Shown in pieces: positions 1 to 8,561 of a DNA stretch of 64,000 nucleotides; the first letter of the stretch is position 1; each line of letters starts with the position of its first letter. Below the pieces are notes generated by a model. That model saw only the letters and a list, made by a program, of their open reading frames with translations. It did no database searches and was not told the origin of the DNA. Location: positions 62,001 to 126,000 of the forward strand of contig JALKAY010000002.1 of NCBI GenBank assembly GCA_023015935.1, read 5' to 3'. A program made the position numbers and the translations under genes. Origin of the DNA: Flavobacteriaceae bacterium F08102. Its GTDB lineage: Bacteria > Bacteroidota > Bacteroidia > Flavobacteriales > Flavobacteriaceae.

Positions 1-1115
1 GCTACCTTCACGTGTTTTTCTGCTGGTTCATCAAAGGTAGAAGCAACTACTTCTCCTCTTACATTGCGTTGCATATCGGTAACTTCCTCAGGACGTTCGT
101 CGATAAGTAACACGATTTGATAAACTTCCGGATGATTTGCTGCAATTGCATTGGCAATATCTTTAAGCAACATGGTTTTACCTGTCTTTGGTTGAGAAAC
201 GATCATTCCCCGTTGTCCTTTTCCAATCGGTGAAAATAAATCGATGATACGCGTAGACGTAGAGCTTCCTTTTGCAGCTAGATTGAATTTTTCATTTGGG
301 AATAATGGTGTTAAATGTTCAAAGGCAACTCGATCTCGAACAATACTCGGGTTGAGTCCATTAATTAGTGATACTCTAATTAAAGGGAAGTATTTTTCTC
401 CTTCTTTTGGAGGTCGAACATTTCCGCGAACAGTATCTCCTGTTTTTAAACCAAATAGTTTGATTTGCGATTGTGATACATAAATATCATCAGGTGAGGA
501 TAAGTAATTATAATCTGATGATCGTAGAAACCCATAACCATCTTGCATGATTTCTAAAACACCTTCGCTTTCTATAATTCCATCAAACTCAAAATCTGGA
601 TCACGGTATTTCCCTTGTTTTCGGTTGCCGTTTTCAACCTTATTTTGATTTTGATTTTTGTTTCGTTGATTGTTCTGATTAGACGAATTATTGTTTGGAT
701 TGTTGTCCTTGCGTTGATTCGAGTGCTCAGATTTTTGTTGTTTTCTAGGGTGTTCCGCTTTTGCTGTTGACTTTGCAGCTGGTTTTGGAGTTGGTTTTCT
801 CGGTGTTTCTGAGGTGTTTTCTTCGGCTTTTTTTACAGGCGCCTCTTTTGATTCTTTTTTCTCAGGAGCGGCTGGAGTAGACTCAGGGGCTGGTTTGTTT
901 TCTCGCCTTGGTCCCTGTGATCTAGGTTTTTCTACGCGCTTGCGGGCCGGTTTTGGTTTTACTTCCTCAGGTGAAGGTTTAGTGGCTTGTACATCGAGTA
1001 TTTGATACACTAAATCTAATTTTTTGAGTTGTTTGTATTTTGGGACGCCGATTTGTTCGGCTATTTCCTGTAATTCAGGTAGCTTTTTTTGCTTTAATGA
1101 TTCAATTTCGAACAT
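1..1115 (-). CDS. rho: Transcription termination factor Rho (C-terminal part outside window)
   Basis: This is an RNA-dependent ATPase helicase that ends transcription. About 371 codons are present, starting at an ATG at 1115; the frame runs open off the left edge, so the C-terminus is missing. Residues 1-43 match the Rho N-terminal helical domain. Residues about 44-167 are low-complexity, rich in Lys, Pro, Gln and Asn, and probably disordered. Then come the cold-shock-like RNA-binding domain ([13 protein letters not shown] onward) and the start of the ATPase core with Walker A motif PKTGKT followed by [11 protein letters not shown] long inserted region before the RNA-binding domain is usual for Bacteroidota Rho. 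The gene is divergent from the DUF4293 gene. Identity is very secure. Confidence 0.97.
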   Translation of the reverse strand, partial: MFEIESLKQKKLPELQEIAEQIGVPKYKQLKKLDLVYQILDVQATKPSPEEVKPKPARKRVEKPRSQGPRRENKPAPESTPAAPEKKESKEAPVKKAEENTSETPRKPTPKPAAKSTAKAEHPRKQQKSEHSNQRKDNNPNNNSSNQNNQRNKNQNQNKVENGNRKQGKYRDPDFEFDGIIESEGVLEIMQDGYGFLRSSDYNYLSSPDDIYVSQSQIKLFGLKTGDTVRGNVRPPKEGEKYFPLIRVSLINGLNPSIVRDRVAFEHLTPLFPNEKFNLAAKGSSTSTRIIDLFSPIGKGQRGMIVSQPKTGKTMLLKDIANAIAANHPEVYQIVLLIDERPEEVTDMQRNVRGEVVASTFDEPAEKHVKV

Positions 1116-1309
1116 TATAAAAATGTGATTTAATTAATAGTAAGGAGAGTTCCTTCGATATGTTTAAGATTATATAATATAATATGGGATATTGTAAAAG
1201 AAGAAGATTACAATATGTGTAATAACGATGCAATTATACAAATTAAATTTAATATACAACTTCTATTCTTCAAAAGTTTGATGTATTTTTGCAAAATAAT
1301 CATAAAAAC

Positions 1310-1738
1310 ATGATTCAAAGAGTCCAAACTTTATATCTTATTTTAGCAGCGATATGTTCGCTAGGTCTTACAACAATCCTTACTTTATGGAAAGGAACGG
1401 GAGATGTGTTTGCTATGGATTTGTTAAAGTCATCCGAACTGTTATTGAGATTGATTCCTGTCTTTTTTATCATTTCTGGACTTATGAGCGTATTGACCAT
1501 AGGGCTTTTCAAAAAGCGAAAACGTCAATTCGTATTGAATCGCCTAAATATTTTGATAAACTTTTTTTTATTAGGCATATTGATATATTATCTACTAACG
1601 TTATCTGGAGACGCGGAAGTGTCTGAGAAAGGTATTGGGGTGTTCTTGCCAATTGTGAATATTGTGTTATTGGTTTTGGCCAATAAGGCTATTCAAAAGG
1701 ATGAAAACCTTGTAAAATCTGTAGATAGATTGAGATAG
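1310..1738 (+). CDS. DUF4293 family membrane protein
   Basis: Small integral membrane protein of 142 residues from the ATG at 1310, starting MIQRVQTLYLILA, which is the usual opening of DUF4293 proteins. An in-frame TTG at 1289 would add seven residues and is less likely. Four hydrophobic stretches are visible, near residues 7-25, 45-65, 77-97 and 112-127, separated by a basic KKRKRQ segment. The function is unknown. The gene is divergent from rho, an arrangement I believe is common in flavobacteria. A -7-like TATTTTTG lies at 1284-1291. Confidence 0.85.
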   Translation: MIQRVQTLYLILAAICSLGLTTILTLWKGTGDVFAMDLLKSSELLLRLIPVFFIISGLMSVLTIGLFKKRKRQFVLNRLNILINFFLLGILIYYLLTLSGDAEVSEKGIGVFLPIVNIVLLVLANKAIQKDENLVKSVDRLR

Positions 1739-1763
1739 ACCTATGACCTTAGTTATATGTGCG

Positions 1764-1793
1764 AAAAAGTCCGACGATTAAGTCGGACTTTTT
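1764..1793. terminator. Bidirectional intrinsic terminator after the DUF4293 gene
   Basis: A perfect 12-bp stem, AAAAAGTCCGAC with GTCGGACTTTTT, surrounds a 6-nt loop. The A-run and T-run at the two ends let it work on both strands. It lies 26 bp after the DUF4293 stop codon. Confidence 0.85.
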
Positions 1794-1943
1794 GTTTGTA
1801 GAAATAATGGGTACTGATCTTGATCGTTGAGAGTGACTTGTTGTTTTCTATACGATATGAATTACCGTAGTTAAAGTGATGATTGCGGGTTGATTTTGTA
1901 GGTGTGGTAGTAGTAAGTAATGGTTTGGTTTGATTAGGGAACG

Positions 1944-1973
1944 AAAAAAACAGCTAAGTAAACTTAGCTGTTT
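1944..1973 (-). terminator. Minus-strand intrinsic terminator with no ORF upstream
   Basis: A 12-bp perfect stem (AAACAGCTAAGT at 1948-1959 with its complement at 1962-1973) has a 2-nt loop. Read on the minus strand the stem runs into seven T residues. On the plus strand it is followed by CATAATGG, so it is directional. No minus-strand protein gene lies between it and 2438, which suggests a non-coding transcript. Confidence 0.7.
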
Positions 1974-2096
1974 CATAATGGAGTATTGAATTGTTGTCGC
2001 TAAACACTTATATATACTCCCTTGTAATAAGGAGAGAATGGAAGGGGAGAAAGGGGAGATAATCTCGCCTTAAATAAATAGGAGTTTCCATTTCTC
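1944..2096 (-). ncRNA. Candidate structured small RNA, minus strand
   Basis: No ORF explains this stretch, but the minus strand carries several stems in a row. One is 2086-2096 with 2034-2043 (about 10 bp, one bulge). It encloses 2063-2071 with 2051-2059 (9 bp, one mismatch, 3-nt loop), giving a stem-bubble-stem rod. A 7-bp stem pairs 2014-2020 with 1980-1986. The last is an intrinsic terminator at 1944-1973 with its T-run only in the minus direction. The rod recalls 6S-type RNA, and Rfam does have a 6S-Flavo family, but I cannot match it by eye. The 5' end is a guess, and no good minus-strand promoter was found. Confidence 0.35.
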
Positions 2097-2276
2097 AAGT
2101 GTAAAGATAAGAATTATATTCATGTGGGCAAGTTCCTTTATTAAAAAACAATTTAATTTACATTGCTAAATAACGAGCTGAAACACAGTGGCTTGCGCTG
2201 TTGTTAACTATTTTATCAACAAAAAATAGCAATTTTATTAACATTTTTTCGTTAATTTTATAAAAAAAAGATTCAA

Positions 2277-2332
2277 AAACTAGTGGTTATTGGGTAGAAA
2301 CTGGTGGTTTTTGGGTATTTTAAAAAATACCC
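2277..2332. repeat. Tandem 21-bp imperfect direct repeats plus hairpin
   Basis: AAACTAGTGGTTATTGGGTA at 2277-2296 is followed by AAACTGGTGGTTTTTGGGTA at 2298-2317. The period is 21 bp and there are two mismatches. The second copy runs into an inverted repeat, GGGTATTTT with AAAATACCC (2313-2332). Direct repeats two helical turns apart are typical of sites bound by dimeric regulators such as LytTR proteins. Assigning this one to an operator of the gene at 2438 is inference. Confidence 0.5.
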
Positions 2333-2437
2333 ATTTACACTATTGTTTGCACTATTTTTTGACAGTACATTTGAAATATAAGTATATATCAAAAGTACAA
2401 TACTTTTACATTTAATAACTCTTTAACTCTCCTAATT

Positions 2438-2836
2438 ATGAAAAAAACGCTACTCGCATTATGTGCGATAGTGATCATGTCTTCTTTTTCAAAAGATAGA
2501 AATGACACTGTAATTCTAAAAGAAATTGATGGAACCCTTTTAAAATCCTTTCCTGTGATTCAGAAAGTTGATGGTGACTATCAGATTACCTTTACTGTTG
2601 ATGCTAATACCGTAGTTAGTACGGTAGTTGAAAACAATCAAACGCATGTGTATTTAATCGAAAACGGCAGTTCTAATGCAACAGCCAAACATACACTTTC
2701 GTTTAAAACGACTGGTATTGATTTTACTAATTACTTTGAAACTGGTGCTGATATTGCAAGTCTCGATGGTAATTATGCTGTTAGTAAAAGGCTTAGAAAA
2801 CCAAAATGGTGGATTCCTGAATTCTTAGAATTTTAA
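2438..2836 (+). CDS. Small secreted protein of unknown function
   Basis: 132 residues with a short N-terminal signal-like segment (MKKTLLALCAIVIMSSFS), so export is likely. I do not recognise the family. The body is rich in Thr, Val, Asn and Asp with alternating hydrophobic residues, which suggests beta strands, and it ends in an aromatic, basic tail (RKPKWWIPEFLEF). It is a single-gene unit: about 0.6 kb of non-coding DNA lies upstream and a strong terminator follows. The long upstream region with tandem repeats suggests regulated expression. Confidence 0.7.
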   Translation: MKKTLLALCAIVIMSSFSKDRNDTVILKEIDGTLLKSFPVIQKVDGDYQITFTVDANTVVSTVVENNQTHVYLIENGSSNATAKHTLSFKTTGIDFTNYFETGADIASLDGNYAVSKRLRKPKWWIPEFLEF

Positions 2837-2843
2837 ATTATTT

Positions 2844-2876
2844 AAATCCGATGTTTTAAGCATCGGATTTTTTTTT
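2844..2876 (+). terminator. Intrinsic terminator after the small secreted protein
   Basis: A 10-bp perfect stem, AAATCCGATG with CATCGGATTT, has a 7-nt loop and is followed by six more T residues. It starts 8 bp after the stop codon at 2836. Confidence 0.88.
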
Positions 2877-2949
2877 GCGATTTATGCTAATTCTAAGCAA
2901 TATTGAAGGGCTAATTTAGTTATTAATACAGATAGTCTTATGATGAATT

Positions 2950-3630
2950 ATGAATGAAGAATTAGAAGCTTTTTTAGATGATAAAATTACCGTCCATATT
3001 GCGGACGATCATCAAATTTTAATTGATGGTGTAATTGCAGTGTTAGGTCTCGAAAGAGATATTGATGTCGTTGGTTTCTCTTTAAACGGAGAGGAAGTGA
3101 TTGACTGGTATGAGGAGCATTCCTCTGATGTATTGATCTTAGATATCAATATGCCCAAATTAGATGGTATTGAGGTATTGAAGAAATTTCAATCAATGGA
3201 AGATGTGCCTCGGATTATTATTCTTTCTAGTTATGACGATATCAAATTAATAAAGGAAGTGCTTTCAATGGGGGCATCTGGATTTATTCCTAAAAAGTCT
3301 GCCGGAGAACATATTGTTAAAGCCATTCGAAAAGTGGCTAAGGGAGATCAGTATTTTAGTGATGAAGTTACAGAGAAAATGATGAAAACTTTGATGGGTA
3401 AACCAATGCATGAAAGTAATGTGGATGGAGTACTCATCAATTCACTAACGCGAAGAGAATATCAAATTTTAAAATTAATTTCACAACAATACACTACGAA
3501 AGAGATTGGTGAAACATTAGCAATCAGTGAAAGTACAGTAGAAACACACCGAAAAAACCTAATTCGAAAAATAAACGTTAAAAATAGTGTTGGGTTAGCG
3601 ATTTTTGCCTTGAAGAACGAAATTGTGTAG
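2950..3630 (+). CDS. NarL/FixJ-type response regulator
   Basis: A 226-residue DNA-binding response regulator. The receiver domain (about residues 13-130) shows the acidic pair D19-D20, phosphoacceptor D65 in LILDINMP and the conserved Lys in FIPKKSA. The C-terminal LuxR-type helix-turn-helix (about 160-222) is recognisable as LTRREYQILKLI, then TTKEIGETL and STVETHRKNL. The ATG at 2950 is used because two closer upstream ATGs run into a stop. The partner kinase gene starts 28 bp downstream, so the two form a two-component system whose target genes are not evident here. Confidence 0.95.
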   Translation: MNEELEAFLDDKITVHIADDHQILIDGVIAVLGLERDIDVVGFSLNGEEVIDWYEEHSSDVLILDINMPKLDGIEVLKKFQSMEDVPRIIILSSYDDIKLIKEVLSMGASGFIPKKSAGEHIVKAIRKVAKGDQYFSDEVTEKMMKTLMGKPMHESNVDGVLINSLTRREYQILKLISQQYTTKEIGETLAISESTVETHRKNLIRKINVKNSVGLAIFALKNEIV

Positions 3631-3657
3631 CATATTGGGCTAATTAAATCAATCTAT

Positions 3658-5469
3658 ATGAGATTTATCCCACTTTGTCAAAACGCTTATCTCAGACTAT
3701 CTCTCTTTATTTTATTTTTTATTGTAGGGTCTGTCGGGACTAGTATTGCCCAAAATATAGACAACACATCGCGTGAATTTAGGGGGATAGATTCGCTCAT
3801 AAAGGTAGCGAAATATGATGAAGCCTTAGCGAAAATTACATCGAGCTCCATCAAACAAAATAAGGGGAGCAATCAAGAAGATAGGCTGAGGTTACAATTG
3901 CTTGAAGGGAGGGCAAATTATCGTCTCGGGAAAAATGAAGAAGCTATTAAATTGTTGTTGTCTGGTTTTGATGAAGTGACTCAAAAACCCGAATTTCTTG
4001 ATCTTAGTTATCAATATGCCTCGTACTTAGGAAAGTATTTAGCGCTTGAAGGAAATTATGACAAGTCTAATTATTACTACTACATCGCCCTAAATAATCA
4101 AGATACGAATTCGTATACTCTTCCAAAATTAAGAGCTTTTGTGGCGATAGGGAAAAATTTTCACGCTAAAAATGATCTCGATAGCGCAGCCTATTACTTT
4201 GAAAAAATGATTGATCATCAGGCCTTAGACACTACAGGTAAATTAATTTCAGAAAGCTATTCAAACCTTGGGATTATTTCAAGTAAAAAAGGAGATTTTA
4301 ATAAGGCAGAAGCGTATTTTCAAGATGCGTTGCGACTTGAGTTGGAGCGGAATGATACGATTGAGATGACAGGGGCATTGATTAATTTAAGTTCGTTGTA
4401 CTATTCAATTGGGGCTTATGATAAAGCGAGTGACAATTATTTAAAGGCGTATCAAACAATAGAAAATATACATAGTCCGAATGCGCTTAAGCTTAAAGAA
4501 TATACGTTATATAATTTGGCGTATACAGCCAATGAATTAAAGGATTATAAAAATGCGTATTTGTATCTTGATCAAGCGACGACATTGACAGATAGTATTG
4601 CTAAGAATACGATCAACAGAGGGATTTCAGAGATAGAAGCGAAGTATAATTTAGCGAAAGAAGCTCAGCGAACTGAAGAACAAAAGTCTAAAGCCCAACG
4701 CGCTCAATTTCTTTTTTATGGTTCATTAATGACCATTCTTGCCCTCCTTTTAATTGGGTACATATTTTATAGAAACTACCGATTGAAACAATTGAGCGAA
4801 ATTGAAAAAATTGAAAATGAAACACAAACAAAAATTATTAATGCCACCATTGATGCAAAAGAGAAGGAGCGAAAATCAATTGCAGAGACTTTGCACGATA
4901 GTGTAAGTGCATTGTTGTCGTCGGCAAATTTGCATCTACAAGCTACAAAATCACAATTGAAAGAAACGGCTCCAATAGAAATAGAAAAAGCGCAAAGTAT
5001 AGTCAATGAAGCTTCGGTAAAAATTAGAGACTTGTCTCATGAATTAATATCTTCTGTCTTGTTGAAATTCGGATTGGCTTTTGCGATCCATGATATGTGT
5101 CAAAAGTATTCTAATTCAAAACTTACCTTACACAATGATGACAAAGGGATTGTTCGGTATGATCAAGATTTTGAAATTAAAATTCACAATATTATAGAAG
5201 AGTTAATCAACAATATATTAAAGCATAGTAAAGCTACGCATGCGACCATAGCGTTGGAGCATAAAGCAAATGATAGATTGAGTATCCGAATTAGCGATGA
5301 TGGGATTGGGTTTAATCCGCAAAAAGCGAAAAATAAAAATGGCCTTGGTTTAAGTCATATTTATGCGCGAATTAAAGTGATGAAAGGGGTGTTTATTATT
5401 GAAACTGGAAAAGGTCAAGGTACAAGTATTTTTATTGAGGTGCCCGTGCTTAAAAAGAAGCCAGTGTGA
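3658..5469 (+). CDS. TPR-repeat sensor histidine kinase (HisKA_3 type)
   Basis: A 603-residue membrane kinase. Order: signal or anchor (about 10-31), a sensor part made of TPR-like repeats (about 40-330, with YSNLGIISSKKGDFNKAEAYF as one repeat), one transmembrane helix (351-373), a short coiled coil, the dimerisation and phosphoacceptor box with H413 in AETLHDSVSALL, and a HATPase domain with N-box ELINNILKHSKA, G1 box DDGIGF and GLGLSHIYAR. This layout is common in Bacteroidota partners of NarL-type regulators. The TPR part probably lies outside the cytoplasm. It ends exactly where the convergent phosphodiesterase gene ends, with no spacer. Confidence 0.94.
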   Translation: MRFIPLCQNAYLRLSLFILFFIVGSVGTSIAQNIDNTSREFRGIDSLIKVAKYDEALAKITSSSIKQNKGSNQEDRLRLQLLEGRANYRLGKNEEAIKLLLSGFDEVTQKPEFLDLSYQYASYLGKYLALEGNYDKSNYYYYIALNNQDTNSYTLPKLRAFVAIGKNFHAKNDLDSAAYYFEKMIDHQALDTTGKLISESYSNLGIISSKKGDFNKAEAYFQDALRLELERNDTIEMTGALINLSSLYYSIGAYDKASDNYLKAYQTIENIHSPNALKLKEYTLYNLAYTANELKDYKNAYLYLDQATTLTDSIAKNTINRGISEIEAKYNLAKEAQRTEEQKSKAQRAQFLFYGSLMTILALLLIGYIFYRNYRLKQLSEIEKIENETQTKIINATIDAKEKERKSIAETLHDSVSALLSSANLHLQATKSQLKETAPIEIEKAQSIVNEASVKIRDLSHELISSVLLKFGLAFAIHDMCQKYSNSKLTLHNDDKGIVRYDQDFEIKIHNIIEELINNILKHSKATHATIALEHKANDRLSIRISDDGIGFNPQKAKNKNGLGLSHIYARIKVMKGVFIIETGKGQGTSIFIEVPVLKKKPV

Positions 5470-5964
5470 TTATTTTTTTGCCAATTCAATTACTTCTAAA
5501 TTTTCTATTTTATCATCGTTTATGTTAAATCGTAACATGGTTCTGATTTGATGAAAACCGTAGATTCCGGCGGCTCCGGGGTTCATGTGCAACAAGTTGT
5601 ACTGCTTGTCGAACATGACCTTTAAAATATGTGAATGCCCAGAAATAAACAAATTAGGTTTGATCTCTTTTAGTAGGTTTGCGACCCGTTTATCATAGCG
5701 TTTTGGATAGCCGCCAATATGGGTAATCCAAACCTTTACACGCTCAATAGTGAAAATATTGTCTAAGGGGAACTCAGTTCTACATTCTGTGTTGTCGATA
5801 TTTCCATAAACGGCCCGTAATGGTTTTATCGCTTTGATTTTGTTAGTGACTTCACAATTGCCAATATCTCCAGCGTGCCAAACTTCATCTGCTTGTCGTA
5901 CAAATTTTAAGAGTTGTTCGTCTATAAAACTATGGGTGTCAGAGAGCAAGAGGATTTTTTTCAA
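5470..5964 (-). CDS. YfcE/MJ0936-type metallophosphoesterase
   Basis: A 164-residue cytoplasmic phosphodiesterase of the calcineurin-like fold. The metal-binding motifs appear in order: SDTH at residues 8-11, HAGDIG near 35-40, YGNID near 53-57, GHSH near 114-117 and the MNPGAAG loop. Such enzymes hydrolyse phosphodiesters with Mn or Ni; the natural substrate is usually unknown. It is a lone minus-strand gene facing the histidine kinase gene with zero spacing. Confidence 0.92.
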   Translation of the reverse strand: MKKILLLSDTHSFIDEQLLKFVRQADEVWHAGDIGNCEVTNKIKAIKPLRAVYGNIDNTECRTEFPLDNIFTIERVKVWITHIGGYPKRYDKRVANLLKEIKPNLFISGHSHILKVMFDKQYNLLHMNPGAAGIYGFHQIRTMLRFNINDDKIENLEVIELAKK

Positions 5965-6011
5965 GATATTTATTTTAAGAAGTTCATAAGTTTAGAAAGC
6001 GAGGGTTTGTA

Positions 6012-6019
6012 TATCTTTG
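6012..6019 (+). promoter_or_regulatory. Candidate -7 element for truA
   Basis: TATCTTTG matches the Bacteroidota -7 consensus TAnnTTTG and lies 22 bp before the TTG start of truA. No clear TTG sits at the -33 position, so support is moderate. Confidence 0.3.
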
Positions 6020-6041
6020 TCTTCAACAAAAGTAGGGATTC

Positions 6042-6809
6042 TTGAGGTATTTTATTGAATTAGCTTTTCATGGAAAAAATTATCACGGTTGGCAAGTACA
6101 ACCGGATGTACGCACCGTGCAAGGTGTTTTGATAGATGCATTGTCTAAGTTGCTTGGGACGTCTACGGATGTAGTGGGGGCAGGTCGTACGGATACAGGC
6201 GTTCACGCCCGTCAGATGTATGCTCATTTTGATTCGATGGATGTGATACATCCCGTATGGCTCAAGAATAAGCTAAATGCTTTTTTGCCACCGGATATTG
6301 TAGTGTATCAAATTTTTGAAGTGCCCGAAGATGCACATGCTAGATTTGACGCAAGGAGTCGTTCTTATGCATATCACGTTTATCTCGGTAGAAATCCTTT
6401 TGGTATAGATACGTCTTGGCAGTTGTACAATCAGGTTATTGATATAAATAAAATGAATGATTGCGCTGCTCTTTTATTAGAATACACTAATTTTAAATGC
6501 TTTTCAAAAGTTAAAACGGACGTGAGAACTTATAATTGTAAAGTTACAGAGGCGAAATGGGTGTTAAATGGGGAAGAGTTAGTCTTTGTGATTAGTGCGG
6601 ATCGATTTTTGAGGAATATGGTCAGGGCTATTGTGGGTACCTTATTAGATGTAGGAACAGGAAAGAAATCAATAAAAGATTTTATGGAAATTTTGAAGAG
6701 CCAGGATAGAAGACAGGCGGGGTTGTCTGTACCGGCTAAAGGCCTTTTTCTTACTCAAGTTAACTATCCTGAAAACCTATTAAAAAACAAATTATGCGTA
6801 CCAAAGTGA
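6042..6809 (+). CDS. truA: tRNA pseudouridine(38-40) synthase TruA
   Basis: Converts uridines 38-40 in the tRNA anticodon arm to pseudouridine. The 255 residues match the usual family length. The catalytic motif GAGRTDTGVHA holds the active Asp at residue 51. N-terminal RYFIELAFHGKNYHGWQ and C-terminal FLRNMVRAIVGTLLDVG are also typical. The start is TTG at 6042: no ATG or GTG gives the complete N-terminus, and homologues begin at this RYFI segment. It overlaps the following ABC transporter gene by 16 bp, so the two are probably co-transcribed and translationally coupled. Confidence 0.95.
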   Translation: MRYFIELAFHGKNYHGWQVQPDVRTVQGVLIDALSKLLGTSTDVVGAGRTDTGVHARQMYAHFDSMDVIHPVWLKNKLNAFLPPDIVVYQIFEVPEDAHARFDARSRSYAYHVYLGRNPFGIDTSWQLYNQVIDINKMNDCAALLLEYTNFKCFSKVKTDVRTYNCKVTEAKWVLNGEELVFVISADRFLRNMVRAIVGTLLDVGTGKKSIKDFMEILKSQDRRQAGLSVPAKGLFLTQVNYPENLLKNKLCVPK

Positions 6810-8560
6810 GCGGAAATGCTTTTGATTTTAAGTTGTTTTATCGGTTGATGAAGTATGTTAAAAAGTATAAACTTCAGTTTGTTTTATCTACCGTAGGGGT
6901 ATTTACATTGGCCGGGTTGTCAGCTGTAAAGCCTATTTTAAATAGGTATATAATTGATGATTTTATTATTAATAAAAATGCAAAAGAACTTTTAATTTTT
7001 AGTTTGATTGTATTGGGTGTGTTGCTTTTTGAAGTAATTGTCCAGTTCTTTTTTATCTTTTATACCAATTGGATTGGTCAACATATTATCAAGGATATTC
7101 GAATTGAACTTTTTCAAAAAGTATTGCGATTCCGAATGCAGTATTTTAACGGAACGCCAGTAGGGAAGCTGGTAACAAGATTGGTCTCAGATATTGAGAC
7201 TATTGCCAGTATTTTTGGTCAAGGGTTGTTTTCTATTATCAGTGACCTGCTACAAATGATTGTAGTAATGATTGTTATGTTATGGATGAATTGGAAATTA
7301 GCCTTGATTGTTTTCGCAGTACTTCCTATTATTATTTATGCTACTAAAATATTTCAAATAAAGATTAAAAGTGCATTTCAAGATGTGAGAAATCAGGTCT
7401 CTAATTTGAATACCTTTGTGCAAGAGCGATTGAGTGGTATGAAGATTGTTCAACTTTTTTCGAGAGAGAAGACTGAATATGAGAGTTTTGTTGAAATTAA
7501 TAAAAAACATCAAGATGCTCACATAAGAACGGTATGGTATTACTCTATATTTTTCCCTATTGTTGAAATCCTCTCTTCCTTAACTTTGGGTGTGGTGGTA
7601 TGGTATGGTGGGCTCGGAGCAGCGATTGATGGAGACCCTTCTTTTGGTACCATTACTTCTTTTATTATGATGAGTAGTATGCTGTTTAGGCCCTTGAGAC
7701 AAATTGCCGATAAATTCAATACCTTACAAATGGGTATGGTGGCAACTGAACGGGTTTTTGGGATTTTGGATGAAAAAGAGCACGAAATAAATGAAGGTAC
7801 CATTAAGGCTACCTCTATTAAGGGTAAGATTAGTTTTCAAGATGTGAAGTTTAGCTATGTTGAGGATGAGCAAGTGCTGAAAGGTATTTCCTTTGAGGTG
7901 GAACAAGGACAGACCGTCGCGGTTGTAGGAGCAACTGGTGCAGGGAAATCAACGATAATTAATTTGCTAAATCGGTTTTATGATATTGATGAAGGGGTTA
8001 TTACGGTTGACGATATTCCAATTCAGGCCTATTCATTGGCTTCTTTACGATCTCAAATAGGGGTAGTTTTGCAGGATGTGTTTTTGTTTTCAGATACTAT
8101 TTTAAACAATATAACCTTAAATGATACTTCAATTACGCTTGAGTTAGTTCAAGATGCGGCAAAGAAAATTGGCATTCACGATTTTATCATGAGTCTTCCT
8201 GGGGGGTATGATTTTAATGTGAAAGAAAGAGGGGGAATGTTATCTGTTGGACAGCGACAATTAATAGCCTTTATCAGAGCCTATGTAAGCAAACCTGCAA
8301 TTCTCGTCTTAGACGAAGCAACATCATCCATCGATGCTCAATCTGAAAGGTTAATTCAAAAAGCGACCAAAACAATAACCAAAGATAGAACCTCAATAAT
8401 TATTGCGCACCGCTTAGCAACCATTAAAAAAGCAGATAAGATTATCGTAATGGAAAAAGGTAAAATAGTTGAGCAAGGCACACATAAAGAGTTGCTTAAG
8501 AAGAATGGGTATTACAGTAAATTATATGAAATTCAGTTCGATACTCCGCTTGCTAGTTAA
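6794..8560 (+). CDS. ABC exporter, fused membrane and ATPase domains (MsbA-like)
   Basis: 588-residue half-transporter. The N-terminal membrane domain has six predicted helices (about 25-310). The ATPase domain shows Walker A GATGAGKST (about 378-386), signature LSVGQRQ (about 482), Walker B ILVLDEA (about 503) and switch His in IIAHRLA. Family members export lipids, peptides or drugs as homo- or heterodimers. The signature has V instead of the usual second G (LSGGQ), a mild deviation seen in some exporters. The gene overlaps truA by 16 bp. A second exporter of similar length lies at 13889; whether they pair is not shown. Confidence 0.93.
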   Translation: MRTKVSGNAFDFKLFYRLMKYVKKYKLQFVLSTVGVFTLAGLSAVKPILNRYIIDDFIINKNAKELLIFSLIVLGVLLFEVIVQFFFIFYTNWIGQHIIKDIRIELFQKVLRFRMQYFNGTPVGKLVTRLVSDIETIASIFGQGLFSIISDLLQMIVVMIVMLWMNWKLALIVFAVLPIIIYATKIFQIKIKSAFQDVRNQVSNLNTFVQERLSGMKIVQLFSREKTEYESFVEINKKHQDAHIRTVWYYSIFFPIVEILSSLTLGVVVWYGGLGAAIDGDPSFGTITSFIMMSSMLFRPLRQIADKFNTLQMGMVATERVFGILDEKEHEINEGTIKATSIKGKISFQDVKFSYVEDEQVLKGISFEVEQGQTVAVVGATGAGKSTIINLLNRFYDIDEGVITVDDIPIQAYSLASLRSQIGVVLQDVFLFSDTILNNITLNDTSITLELVQDAAKKIGIHDFIMSLPGGYDFNVKERGGMLSVGQRQLIAFIRAYVSKPAILVLDEATSSIDAQSERLIQKATKTITKDRTSIIIAHRLATIKKADKIIVMEKGKIVEQGTHKELLKKNGYYSKLYEIQFDTPLAS

Positions 8561-8561
8561 A

